Assembly: GCF_007655135.1 (NCBI RefSeq)
Contig: NC_045128.1
Location: 6,510,001-6,574,000, forward strand
Length of the DNA stretch: 64,000 bases
Source of the DNA: Punica granatum
Lineage: Eukaryota; Streptophyta; Magnoliopsida; Myrtales; Lythraceae
Direction: 5' to 3'
A program made the translations under genes and the position numbers. Below, piece after piece: positions 36,320 through 48,371 of the stretch (positions are counted from its first letter, which is position 1; each line of letters opens with the position of its first letter). Below the pieces are notes generated by a model. It made no database searches and was not told the DNA's origin. It saw nothing but the letters and a program-made list of their open reading frames with translations.

Positions 36320-37910
36320 GTTTTCTAAAGCATAGATTCTAGGCCTATGCTTGATTTCACAATGAACGAAAAGAAACAAAGCCAGCAATATATAGTCTTT
36401 CGAGACTGATCATCAACGGCAATATGGATAACTCAAAAAGAATATTTTTATCAAAGGTGAGAGCTCATACCGGTTAGGGTGTCCTACAAAAAAGTACATA
36501 TATACCGGAGAATTACGGTTATTGCGACCTCATCTACATTGCCGTAAAAATAGCCGATCATGTACGTACAACTCCAAATGTAAGATGACATTTGATAAAC
36601 TAATAAAGTACTTCAAAATTGAACATTTAATTAGTCAGGAAAGAAATGTATCGGAAGAGTACAAGAATAATAAGGACGATAACATATCTTATAACGGGTA
36701 AAGAACACCAATAAGTAAAAAATTGACTTATTTCAAATATTTTTACTTAATTCATTAAGTGATTATTGATGTAATGATTATTCTAAAACTCCATTTCTCA
36801 TTTTTCCTTTTTTCTCTGGTTCATTTTTTTTATAACTAACTTGTAATTAATATTTTTTTTATATGTAACTCATAATTACTTTTTAAGTATTTATCTAATT
36901 AAGTTTAAACAAACACACTTTAAGCGACAGATTAAACAATGTCATCTTATTTAATGGATCGGCATCAGTTACTACTCAATATATGTAATTGATTAGGACA
37001 ATGCAACATAATGGTTGTGATGTATATGCTACATTCCTCACAAAGCGTGTACAAGTAAGGCACTTGGAATGCACCTTCTTTCTGTTACTCTAGTGAAACA
37101 GAAAATGGGGAGAAATTTAATGCAATGCTACTATTTTTGATTTGAAATTAAATTCTTATTCGATGTCCATCAGAGGGGATGCTTTTGGTACTCTTTATTT
37201 AATGTTTTTCTTAATTTTTTACTATATCTGATCGTGAATCTCTTTTTATAATGGAGGAATAGAATTGGGTTCACATTATTCCCATCAATAGACGACAATG
37301 ACATCAAGAAAAACAAAATAGACTTTTGAAATTTCAAAATGCTTTTCTTCTCTGTAAGTCAATTGGTTGTAGTCATTTGCTCCACAACCACCGCCTTGAA
37401 AGAAAACAATTAAATTATGTCATAATTCTTCCCTTAGTATTGGGAAATCATGTGTATATGTTGCTTGTACATTGAATTTTTCTGTTCCGGAAGATAAATT
37501 TGTGCAGTTTATTATATCTAACTTTTAACACATGATTCTTAGATAGTCATTTCCAATTGATGGGGATTTTGTGTTCTTTTAACAATTTCCGCTCTGAGAT
37601 CCCGCGAAAAAGTTCCTTTAACATATGGTGAAGCCTATAAGAAATAAGATATGTGGAGGAGAAATAAAGGACGTGCAAGCCAATCGTGCTTCTATACCAC
37701 GGTCTCATCATGACTCAAGTGGGCAAAGATGTAAGCACAGAAAAGCTATGCAAGAAGTAGGAAGGAAAGTGCTATCGGCATGAACAAATTTTCGAAGCGA
37801 GTCTCCCTTTTCATGATTCTCAAAGGGAAATTTCTGCCCTAAATAATGGGAAAACGTTTATTTTACATTTGCCGACCCAACGTTGCATTTTGGATAATTG
37901 TTACAGCAAA
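36320..37910. other. Orphan PLT downstream-flank sequence
   Basis: The left part (about 36370-37000, 'gtcatcttatttaatggatcgg') resembles the DNA just below PLT-B's stop (about 47840-48280). The right part (about 37130-37910) resembles the DNA below PLT-A's stop (about 30590-31560). In both live genes the transporter stop codon follows within about 100-330 bp, but here none follows. This looks like the 3' flank of a deleted PLT copy. Confidence 0.55.
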
Positions 37911-38154
37911 TGATTCGCTGGTGGTGGATTATATATATTTCAATATATTGCCATCCGTCTGTTCTCTGTTTTTTTTTTTTTGGCTTCAAATGATAATTGC
38001 CTTCTGTCTGTTCACTGTCGCCACTGCTCTCCTAGCTCATGACCTCAATGAAAATTTACTATCGAATTTTGATTCTAGATAAAATTACATATATCTGCCC
38101 ATCCATAATTCGGAAACGAATTTATCGTTCTATTTTTCCTTGTATAAAGACCCC

Positions 38155-38515
38155 ACCCCCAATCTGGATCCTGCATCCATGCTTACGAACAAAGTCCTCT
38201 CGTCACAAGAAGGTATGCCGGGATATGGAGATCGGATTTTTTTTTCTATTGTTCTATATATTTTAGATAAGGGAAAATTCCAAACCGTAAAAATATGAAG
38301 TTTCACACGTACTGGATCAACTGAAGGACCATTTACATAGTTGAACCATCACATGCGGCCATCCTAGTTATGGTGGGGTACTAAAGCCTTAGCTTCGGGC
38401 TTTGCTTGATTATTAATTAATGGAAAAAAAATAGTATAGTTTTGGTCACATAAGTTTAGTCACTTTTCCATTTTTATCCTTCTTCTATTTTTCTCCTTTA
38501 CCTTTCATTTTTTTT
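38155..38515 (+). repeat. Direct repeat, copy 1
   Basis: Starts 'aatctggatcctgcatcc' and matches 39627-39961 with scattered differences over about 340 bp. It ends at a T-tract where fold-back MITE FB-C copy 1 is inserted. Confidence 0.75.
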
Positions 38516-38810
38516 AGTAGACTACCACTGTCGCCATTCACTTATTCATTAGCCACCGTTTTTGCCCCTGACATATTTTTGCCACCAATTAGCCCCAAAC
38601 GTTGGTATTCCGTCTACCATTTATAACCTTCCGTAACGGAACAGTGACGGAAAAGGTAATGCCGTCCGTGAATTTTTCGTCACGGAAGTTAACAGAATGG
38701 TATAAATGGTAGACGAAATGCTAACGTTTGGGGCTAATTGGTGGCAAAAATATGTTGAGGGCAAAACTGGTGGCTAATGAATAAGTTGGTGGCGACAGTG
38801 ATATTCTACT
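38516..38810. mobile_element. Mutator-type fold-back MITE FB-C, copy 1
   Basis: The 295-bp element runs from AGTAGACTACCACTGTCGCC to GGCGACAGTGATATTCTACT. Almost the whole length folds back: 'ccaccaattagccccaaacg' pairs with 'cgtttggggctaattggtgg'. It is flanked by a perfect 10-bp duplication, CATTTTTTTT (38506-38515 and 38811-38820). The related copy at 41215-41509 has the same length. Confidence 0.85.
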
Positions 38811-38829
38811 CATTTTTTTTCTATTTCCA

Positions 38830-39627
38830 TCCTTCCTAATAGAGAATATTAGCATGAATAATTATCATTAATGCTTGCCATGTACAAATCATGTATTTTA
38901 GTCGTATATATAGTTTCCATACTTAGAACTAGCTTCTATACTTAGATCTTTATATAACACTATTTATTTCAATGAATTTCTCCTCACCAAGCAAGTGAGA
39001 ATTCAGCCAATTCTTCTCTAATCTTTATAGTATCAGAGCTTTCAAATCGGGATAACACCCGTATTGCTCTATAGCTTTTCTTGGTCCTAACTTGTGACCT
39101 TTCTCACAGTCTTTCATGTTCCTATTTTCTTTTCCTCTATGGCTGACACTAATGCATCACTCATTTCTTCTTCATCCTCATCTATTGTTATCCAAACACC
39201 CTCTAGTATTCCGACTATCCCTGTCAAACTGAATGGCAGAAACTATCTCTACTGAAAATGTATTATGACGCCTCTATTTGCTACCTATGGATTGCTAGAC
39301 CATGTTGAAGGTCGAGCTATAGCACCAAATAAAACAATCACAAGAGCTGATGGCATTGTACCTAACCCCGACTATCTCAGGTGGGAGTCCAAAGATAGTT
39401 TTGCACTCACCTGTGTAATACTAGCAGTGACAGAGGAAATCGAAGTAACCATTCTTACTGCCAAGATATCACAGGAGGCATGGACCTCCCTTGCAACCTC
39501 ATTCTTCACTCAAACCGCTGCTCAGAAAGATCTCCTCAACCAGCAATGATGTGACCTAAAGAAAGGCAGTCAGTCAATGGCTAAGTTCATCGGAACGGTA
39601 AAAGAACACGCCCTTCGATATGCCCAA
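38830..39627 (+). pseudogene. Ty1/copia fragment with LTR end, primer-binding site and gag
   Basis: LTR-like sequence ends near 39026, followed by GTATCAGAGCT, the tRNA-Met primer-binding site typical of copia. The gag frame opens at 39139 (MADTNASL) and holds PVKLNGRNYLY and LDHVEG, the usual start of copia gag. It has an in-frame TGA at 39253 where a Trp is normal and another TGA at 39547. The frame continues past that (LKKGSQSM) until the direct repeat begins at about 39627. Protease, integrase and reverse transcriptase are absent. This is a dead 5' fragment. Confidence 0.75.
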
Positions 39628-39961
39628 TCTGGATCCTGCATCCATGCTTACGAACAAAGTCCTCTCGTCACAAGGTATGCCAGGATATGGAGATCGGATC
39701 TTATTTTTATTGTTCTATATATTTTAGATAAATGGAAAATTCAAAACCCTAAGAATATGAAGTTTCACGCATACTGGATCAACTGAAGGACCATTTACAT
39801 AGTTGAACAATCACATGTGCCCATCCTAGTTATGATGGGGTACTAAGGCCTTAGCTTTCGAGCTATGATTGATTATTAATTAATGAAAAAGAAAGTATAG
39901 TTTTGGTCATGTAGGTGTAGTCACTTTTCTATTTTCGTCCTTTATGTTACATTTTTTTTTA
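39627..39961 (+). repeat. Direct repeat, copy 2
   Basis: Second copy of the 38155-38515 repeat. It follows copia gag debris on its left and, at the same T-tract as copy 1, is interrupted by fold-back element FB-B. Confidence 0.75.
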
Positions 39962-40682
39962 GGAAAAAGTATAAAAACCTCCCTTGTGGTTTGAACATTA
40001 GACAAATTGGACATTGTGATTTTTCGAGAGACAAATAACTCCATGTGGTTCATTTCATGAAACATAATGGACCTCACCATTAATTTTTTCGTCACTTTTG
40101 GTTGTCAAACTTTTTTTTGCCATTATTACCCTCGAACTTTCAACTTTTTTCAATTTGGTCCTAAAATTCAATAAGAATGGGGGAAGGGTCGGGGCGTTGG
40201 TCGGCAATCCGAACCCCACCACCGAGGTCGCATGCACCCACAGAAGATGCCAGCGACCATGGAGGAAGGGTCGGGACTGCAAATTGGCAGCCCTGCCCTT
40301 GAATCAATCGGGATCTCGAGTTCGAGATCCTAGTCTATTCGGGGGGTAGGGCCACCAATCAGAGACCTCGACCCCACCCTCGAGGTTTTCGGCATCGTCT
40401 GTGGGTGTTGGCAACCTTGATGGTGGGGTTGGGGTCGCCGATCGGTTGCCTAAGCCCTTTCCCCATTTTTTTCAAATTTTAGGACCAAATTGCAAAAATA
40501 TTGAAAGTTTGAGGGTAATAATGAAAAAATAAAAATTTGAGGACCAAAACTGATGAAAAAATTATCGGTAATATCCATTATGTCTCACGAAATGAATCAC
40601 AGAGTGTTATTTATCCCTAAAAAATCACAGGTGCAATTTATCTCAAACTCAAATTACAATGGGATTTTTTTTTACTTTTCCC
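39962..40682. mobile_element. Fold-back element FB-B, complete copy
   Basis: The 721-bp element starts GGAAAAAGTATAAAAACC and ends TTTACTTTTCCC. The arms of about 200 bp are inverted repeats ('ccattattaccctcgaac' against 'gtttgagggtaataatg'), and the core is GC-rich (40180-40460). A 9-bp duplication, TTTTTTTTA, flanks it (39953-39961 and 40683-40691). This fits a Mutator-type element. A half copy lies at 20930-21420. Confidence 0.75.
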
Positions 40683-40691
40683 TTTTTTTTA

Positions 40692-41214
40692 TTTCCATCC
40701 TTCAGTTACTTTAACTGTCCCTGCTACTGATATGGAATCCTATTAAATGTCTAATTAGACACATGGATGCCACATCCTCATTTCAAACTAAAGGGGGAAC
40801 AAATATGAACATATAAGAAATGAATATTGTAATATTTTCTTTATATACACGAACAAGATATCCATCCAAACCCTACCTAAAAAAAATCTAAAAAGGATAT
40901 ACGTCGAGAAGCTGATGAGAATCTTGCATCTGTAAATCATCACATGCTAGTAGAAGGAAAGAGGAATGAACGAAAGTTGGAATCTAGAAAGAGGGAGAGC
41001 AAAGAGAGATAAAGAGTAGGAGAGGAGAGAGAAGACAGAAGTATGAGAGAATTGAGAAGTAGATCTTTGAAGATTTTGCCAATGGACAGACTCAGGTAAA
41101 TTCCAATCTCCTCGTTTATGTTCGTTTGAGGACAGGCCATCCACAACCATCAATGCTTATCAATCCCATGGAGGAGAGGAATGGTTCACCTTCTAGTGAT
41201 CATACATTCAACAA
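40692..41214. other. Spacer
   Basis: No gene recognised. A purine-rich stretch (40960-41050) keeps a minus-strand Ser/Leu-rich frame open, which I regard as noise. Confidence 0.45.
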
Positions 41215-41509
41215 GAGTAGACTATCACTGTCACCATCCATTTATTCATTAGCCACCGTTTTTGTCCCTGACATATTTTTGCCACCAATTAGCTCCAAAC
41301 GTTAGCATTTCGTCTACCATTTATACCCTTCCGTAACGGAACCGTGACGGAAAAGATAACGCCGTCCATGAATTTTCCGTCACGGAAGTTAACAGAAGGA
41401 TATAAATGGTAAACGGAATGCCAACGTTTGGGGCTTTGGTGGCAAAAATATGTTGAGAGCAAAAACGGTGGCTAATGAATAAGTGGACGGCGACAGTGAT
41501 ATTCTATTC
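41215..41509. mobile_element. Mutator-type fold-back MITE FB-C, copy 2
   Basis: The 295-bp element starts GAGTAGACTATCACTGTCACC and ends CGACAGTGATATTCTATTC. A perfect 10-bp duplication, CATTCAACAA, flanks it (41205-41214 and 41510-41519). It belongs to the same family as 38516-38810. The two arms share the 'ccgtcacggaagttaacag' centre. Confidence 0.88.
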
Positions 41510-41519
41510 CATTCAACAA

Positions 41520-42079
41520 TTAATTTGCATTTTTGTATTTCAACCTAGAATAGAGATAACTCTTCTTTTTTCGCCCGGGCAAGCTTCAACTCTAATTTCA
41601 GTGTTGAGTGTTATGAATGGTGAAAGGAATTACCGGGAAAAAAAGAAGATCCAAAGTCAAGGATTTTACTGAAGAAAACTGCATATAAGATTGATATTTT
41701 CAATCCAATATAGAAAATTAGAGCCAACATAACATTCATATTGACATTAATTTGAGGGTTGAAGAGGAAAGTGCGAGACAGAGAGAGAGTCATAGGGAAT
41801 GAGGCAATTGCAGATCTCGACGTAGTATTCTTTGAGGGAATGGACCAGCAGGGAGTTGAGATGGAAGCTACGAGGAGGGCCTTACTACTGCCACTAGAGG
41901 AGGAAGAGTGACCCAACACCCACAAGCAGCGGTAGAGAGCATTGGAAGTTGCTGTTGTGGTTGTCGTTCTTCTTCTTACCTCACCGTGTCTTGTAAGTTG
42001 TTGATCCATTACGGGAATGAAAAATCAATCGGAGAAGAAGGAGAATTTTATTTCCTATTTCTTTCTTTTTAAATATTTA
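41520..42079. other. Possible captured exon or degenerate gene piece
   Basis: On the minus strand, 42009-41700 keeps all three frames partly open, with higher GC than its surroundings. One frame starts MDQQLTRHGEVRRRTTTTTA and is Ser/Thr-rich. Another reads HLNSLLVHSLKEYYVEICNC. I recognise no family. The Helitron-like end at 42080 abuts it on the right. Confidence 0.25.
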
Positions 42080-42110
42080 CTAGTTGTAAGGCCACATGCA
42101 CTGCACCTGA
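42080..42110 (-). mobile_element. Helitron-like 3' terminus
   Basis: On the minus strand an imperfect hairpin (GGTGCAGTGCATGTGGCC) is followed by TTACAACTAG and then T. The element would extend to the right, into the 42-47.7 kb block. The 5' end is not defined. Confidence 0.45.
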
Positions 42111-45100
42111 TCTGTATCCCTATGGGCAATTAGTAGTTCATTTGGAAGAGAATTAAAAAATTATTTAACTAATAAAATAAGAGGATCAGAGCTGGCGTAT
42201 TTCTTGGAATAGATTCCTGCAACAATTGTATCAACCTGTACGAACAGCGGACAAACTTGTTGACTTCTCGAAGTACATGAGATGGATACGAAAAATACAC
42301 CAGTAAGCATTAGTATTTAAGGATTGTGAGTTTACCTTAAATATTTTTATCATGTTTCTGATAGGTTATGCAATCTAGAAAATGTGAAATTTGCTCCAGC
42401 TACAAGCCTTCGAGGTGCCATCATTGTTGGTTTCGTAGAAGGTGTACCCTGAGAATGATTACAGCAGTTCGTGCATGATCCACTGAAACTACTCGGTTCA
42501 TCTAGAGCCATCTGTTTTTTCTATCTGTAGGTACAAACTCCGGGGCATTTCAGAAGCTTAGAATAGCAACTTCGATGTAAGATCAGCACTGAGCGTGGAC
42601 AAACAATTCTGTCAGTAATTGGAACTACAAGGCTTTCTTCATTCTTGTGCTATCTATGACTTTAGGAAGTATATATAAATTATATTAAAATTGGTAAACC
42701 ATGAGAAGAAAAGAACGAATATCTCATTCGATTAAGCAATCCAGAAAGATATGATGCTTATTATACTACGGAGAGATGACAAAGCGAATGTTGATATATC
42801 GAAAGATTTTTCATCAGTAATGCCCGAAAAGAATTCACAGAACCTGTTACCATTGATGAGGAAACAATTATGGGGCTTTAATTCTTGAGGTATTTTCTGT
42901 CGAAGTTTGATGGAATCAACCTTCATGGAGTGAACCTACTGCAGATCAATGAAAATTCAGTCACATCATGTATCATTGAATAAACAACGTTCTTTGAATT
43001 GTTTTATGAAGGTACCTTGATGATGACTATAGTTCGAGCATGATAGAGCCTTGTTTCTTTTGGGTGCAAGGTCGGTTGGACCAGAATCCGATCTTCTTGA
43101 AACTTGAACTGGAGCAGCCACTCTTCTTGCTTTGGCCTCGATTCATACACTCCACCTCTACTTAAAAGCACCATTAACTGGCCTATGATTAGAGAACCTC
43201 TGCTTGCACCAAAGCATAAAATAGTTGAATCAGATACCTGTTGATACGATAAACGATATAACACAGGAAAGAAAGATCGTCAAAACATTCTCTACATTGA
43301 CTGAGAACAATCGTTGTTTTCTGATTGTTGCATGAACAAGTTATTTAGAAACCCCTCTTAAACATAGAAAAGAAATGTTAGCACCGTCACAAATTCTTTT
43401 TCTCTATTTATATGCTAGTGGAGTAATTGTATTGCCATCTCACTATGTCTGAAAGCACAAGTAGAGCTTAGCTTTAGCCATAAAATGATAATTCTAATAT
43501 TAAACTCAAGAAACTAAGTACCTGTTACCGTGTTGCTCAATATATGTTTCTTTGCTCTCGTAGAATCTTAAGCTCTATCTAAATGAGGAGAAACAAATAA
43601 ACAATAGAGACCTTTAGAGGGTACAATCAAGAAATACTCAAAGGTGTAGTTCTTGTCTGAAGATTATGTTTTTGGTTTGTACTATAGTTGAAAAGCCCAG
43701 AGTGTTCTTTTTTCTTCTGGAAAACACAAAGGTCTTGAAGAACATTGGTGAAAACATTCTGTTTATCTATAATTCAGGCTCAGCACATGTACGCAGAAAA
43801 CAAAACCAATAGTTCTGTACGTAAAGAACATAATAAATCTTTTGACTTTTGGGGCGGAGTTTGCTAGTTACAATATGCTTGAGTTGCAAGGTATTAGAGT
43901 AGTTGGTTTGAGCCGGTTACCTCAGCAATACTGTTGTGTCCTTACTCCATAGTTTGAGCCTTTTTCTGAGATGGCTATGAGTCTCTACGAGCAATGACGG
44001 AAATGAGCTAAAGTATTGCAGTCACGACCAACGGGGACATTAAACACAAGATCCCTGCTGTTGACCTGTCGAAATAAAATTACAGGTTAAAGCAAGCAAA
44101 AATAAAAGGGAACTCCAGCTAGAATAAAGAATCTGATGCTGAGAGTATGTCTTCTGAAATGATGTAATCTTCAATGGCTTAAATGGCTTCCATATTTGGG
44201 TGACTCAATTAGACAATCAACAATCTTAGGCAATCGAAAAGTACCTTAGCTTATATGTATCAAGATCTTATGAGAGTTCCTGAGGATAATTCTTGATATT
44301 GTCCATACAGCTCAACTTAACTTCCTCAATTATCACTAAATCTGATCTTGTGTGTTATAATTAAAGAAAACTCCACTCATGGTATTCATATTTCGAGGAA
44401 CAACTAATCAGTTTGATCTTTCATAGTAAATTTGAAATTTCCGCAGACAAGCCACTAAGGTGTCATCATTGGCGTGTTTGCAGAAGGTGCGATCTATAAC
44501 TTTAGGAAGTATAGAGAAATTATACTAAAATTACTAAACTGAGATAAGAGAAAAAGGAGGCACAGAATGATATGATGCACACTATTCTACAAAGAGACAA
44601 GGAAGCAGGCATTGACATATTGATAGTTTTTTCATCGCTAATGCCCGCAAAGCATTCACAGAAGAAACTGCAATCTAGGAAAGAGAGGACCATTACTTGT
44701 TTCCACTTATGAGCAACACTCAAGAGTCTCCGATACTCAATATATTTCAGTCGAAGTTTGATAGAATCAACCTCTATGGCGTGAACCTATTTCAGATTAA
44801 CGAAAATTCAGTTCCATCATATACAATCGAATCAATATCACACTTCGAATTGTTTTTCATAAGTTATGCCTGCAAAGCATTCATAGAAGAAACCACAATC
44901 TAGTAAACGGAGGAGAATTGCCTGTTCCACTTACGAGGCAACACTCAAGGGTCTCTAATACCCAAGATGGCTCAAATTGAAATCTTTTGCCCGACAGAAC
45001 TTGCAGCTTGGAACAACTTCCAATATACGAATAGTTGGTAATGAGTCTGGAGGTGAGAAGAGCCTATATCTCGAGCACAAATGTGGCAGTAAGTAGACAG

Positions 45101-47840
45101 CACAATATAATTTATATAATACATTGTACTATCAAACAACTAAAAGGCATATGATAATCATAGAGATTTAACAAGCAATAATAATAGGAAGAATTGTAAA
45201 AACACAAGTAGACATGGATTGATAAGTGTAATAATGGATCAGGGCGCTGTGTTTGGACGCAATAGGAACCATTTATTTCCAGATTTTTTTAAATAAATGA
45301 CAAATAAGAGAGGAAAATGAAGTCTAGATATTGTGAAGCATCAGTGAAGTATAAAAAGCTTCCGGAAAAAAATACAAGAAATGGCGCATTTAGCAAGCAT
45401 TAAGTACTCTTGGTATAACAGATTAGAAGGAAGTAAATAGTGACAATAGTATATAAATGAACATATACTGCTGAAGATAAAATAGCCATTTATTTATTTA
45501 TTTCCCCGTATAAACATAAAGAACAAATAAGAGAAGAAAAAAAGTTCAGAAATGTTCTCAAGTAATACTCTTATTCTCTTTTGTGGTCTTTAAAACGAAC
45601 CAATACAACTTACAATCTTTTCGGCAAAACTTGACGAAAACCACATTTTAGTGCAACGGAAGTAATATAGATCTCCTTCGCGTTCATTCTTGTCATATGA
45701 GTTTGTAATGCTGTGGACATGTCTATATGGCTTTGCTGATTTTATTTTATTTCTTTTAACTGTCAAGACAATTGCTTAAGCGCAACACAGGGCCCATCGG
45801 TCCAAGTACAAAAAAAAGAAAGGACTATGAGTAAGATAAATAGACAGTATTGACAGCCTGAACCCATTAGAGACCCCAGTATAACTTTGACTAATTGTGA
45901 AGGGCCACAAAAACCAGCATATATTTGCAGTAAGTGAAAAAAGCAGCAGAACCAGTGAAAAGCAAACTGTGATAGGTAAGCACAACATGTACGATAAGGA
46001 GCTGCAAAGGGCGGGTGGCGATGCTGCAGGATGGTGGTCCACCAAGCAACTGCGTGCAACAGTCTCCCTCTTTCGGGGTTTCGACATGCCTTCATAGTAT
46101 CGATTTTCTTCCTTTTTTGTTCAGGTGTAAGACGAGCATACCAATTGCGATAATGCAGCCGCACATGTTTCTTTCTTCTTGAAGCAAAGGCATAGATAAA
46201 GAGGATCAATGAGTCCGAAATTCTATGAGACACGAATGTTAGCAAGGACTGCCAGAAAGTAGCATGCAGGCAGAGATTAGCACTGTTGTAAGAGGACCGG
46301 CATGCCATCTATACGAAATTGTTTATCTTTTCAACCGGGAGTATAAAATAGTAGAATGACTATCCTCTCTTAGTTTCCATGGTGCACTAAACAATGGGAG
46401 TAGGAAATAAGGCACATGGGAATCACACATATGGAGAAGCAAGCGCGCCGCGGCCATGCTGTGACAAGAAAAATGAAATTGGCCAGTTTAATCATGCGGG
46501 CATAAAATAAAAATAGGCGGATCCTTAAAGGAGGTTTACAGGCAAATGTCAACGAACAAATGTGCTGGGAATGATCAACGAAGAAGTGAGGTAACAAACA
46601 ATGACAGAATAATAATCAGGCTGGTAGGAGCAAATTCAAGCATAGAAACAATGAGTTGTTTCGTCTACTCACAAGCAAGGTAGACCAAACAACTCGAAGC
46701 GGTTCGGGGTACTCTCAAGTTTGACCAAACAAGGGACGTTCGAATGTGGGCCCAGCCAGTTTGACCAAATTTTGGTCAAAATCACAATCACAATCGAGTT
46801 AAAATCACACTTACATTTCAAACGCCACCTTAATATTTTCTATCCGCAGAGTAATGACAGAGTAGGAGATCCAAATACTCATGGGGATAAACACAAATAT
46901 CTAATATACTTTATACCCGTTTAAACAAAGTTTCCTCGGACAATGTGCGGTTTCTTCATGTTTTGCGCATGTAAAAGTGGCAGAAGCGACATAAGTAGTT
47001 GATTATCGAAACTCTTAAGACAGTATGTGCAATCAAAGCCTCAAAGGGCATCGCTGATATAAAGAATATATGTCCTAAACACCAACTCGAATGGATACAA
47101 GCCGAGCAAAGCGATCGAATGACAATCAATCGGGAGACAACAGTCACTGCCAGTAGCCGACAGACTGCAGATTGTTATTTTTACTTTTTTTTTTTTAGCG
47201 GGTGTGACTGGGGCATGGAACCAAAGCAAAACGCAGCACTGTATGTGCGAGTTGCGGGTGTGGGAATGGCAGGTAACAACACCAGCAGGTTAGGGAAAGT
47301 TTCAACAGTATGCATGTACTATGAAGGCGCAGGGACTCTATATAAAAAAAATCGCATACATTTAGAATGGAGCGCATACGCTCTAAACATCAGCAGAAAC
47401 GACAAAACCCAATGAGGCAGATATCATATTTGCGCGGCCGAACAAAGTGCAGTGAATCAACAAGAAGACAGTCGAAAGAAGAGACCATTTTGTTGGCAGA
47501 GTACGCTTACCTACGAAAGTCAGAATTGATGAGTGAGCGTGGGCGGGATGAAAGCCCCTGTAAGAGACGTCTTATCGAGCAGATCTTAGGCGGACAGCTG
47601 AGGTCAAATCCAGGGGCTAGAATTCGTGGGCGTCTGTTTTGGTGGGGTACTAAATCCGACTTACTTGATTTGTAAATATGATTTTAAAATTATAATTTTA
47701 ATATAATTCTATTAATAATAAAACAAAATATTCATACAAGGTCAAAGGGTGGATCCTATTTATATAATTCTTTTTCAAAATTAAAATTTGATTTTAAAAT
47801 CTTACTTTGAAATCAAACACAGCATTAGTTTCGGTCTGTG
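42111..47840. other. Unassigned block with internal repeats
   Basis: No complete gene was recognised. A unit of about 130-280 bp recurs: 'cgaagtttgatggaatcaac' near 42901, 'cgaagtttgatagaatcaac' near 44752, with the preceding 'caacactcaag' block near 44714 and 44940. Minus-strand reading gives short frames with no domain. At 45763-46308 a 181-aa minus frame includes HYRNWYARLTPEQKRKKIDT, a basic 'LTPEQK' motif also met near the N-termini of some Helitron-encoded proteins. The rest of that frame looks like noise. Given the Helitron-like end at 42080, the block may be a decayed Helitron with captured DNA. Confidence 0.3.
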
Positions 47841-48371
47841 CTTCATTTTATAATGAACGTCGACAAGCAACTACACTTAGTAATATCTGTATATAATCTC
47901 TCTAATGATAGATAATTCATGTAAATATGAATAACTCAAAAAAAATATATTAAAGATGAGAGCTTGTACAGGTTATAAGTACCATACATTCAATTTGAGA
48001 TACACGTATAAAAATTATTTGAATTTTCACTTTTAAAATTTGAAGAACCTCAACTATTGAATACATAAATTATAAGTAAATGTATCATAGAATTTTTTTG
48101 ATTATAAGATGTCCCACAAATAAGTACATACCGTATAATTACGGCTATATATACTGCGACCTCATAACCACGGTACCTTAAAAGTAGGTACCGTATAAAT
48201 CCAAAGGCAAGTAAGTAGAAACGATGTCATCTTACTTGATGGATCGGAAGCAGTTGCATGCATGTAATAGATTAAGATACCGATCGGAGCTATGGTTGCC
48301 CTAAGCCCGTCCCTCATAAAAGCCTAATTCACAGATAAATAAAGTTTTTCTGTAGCTAACAATGAGCAAAA

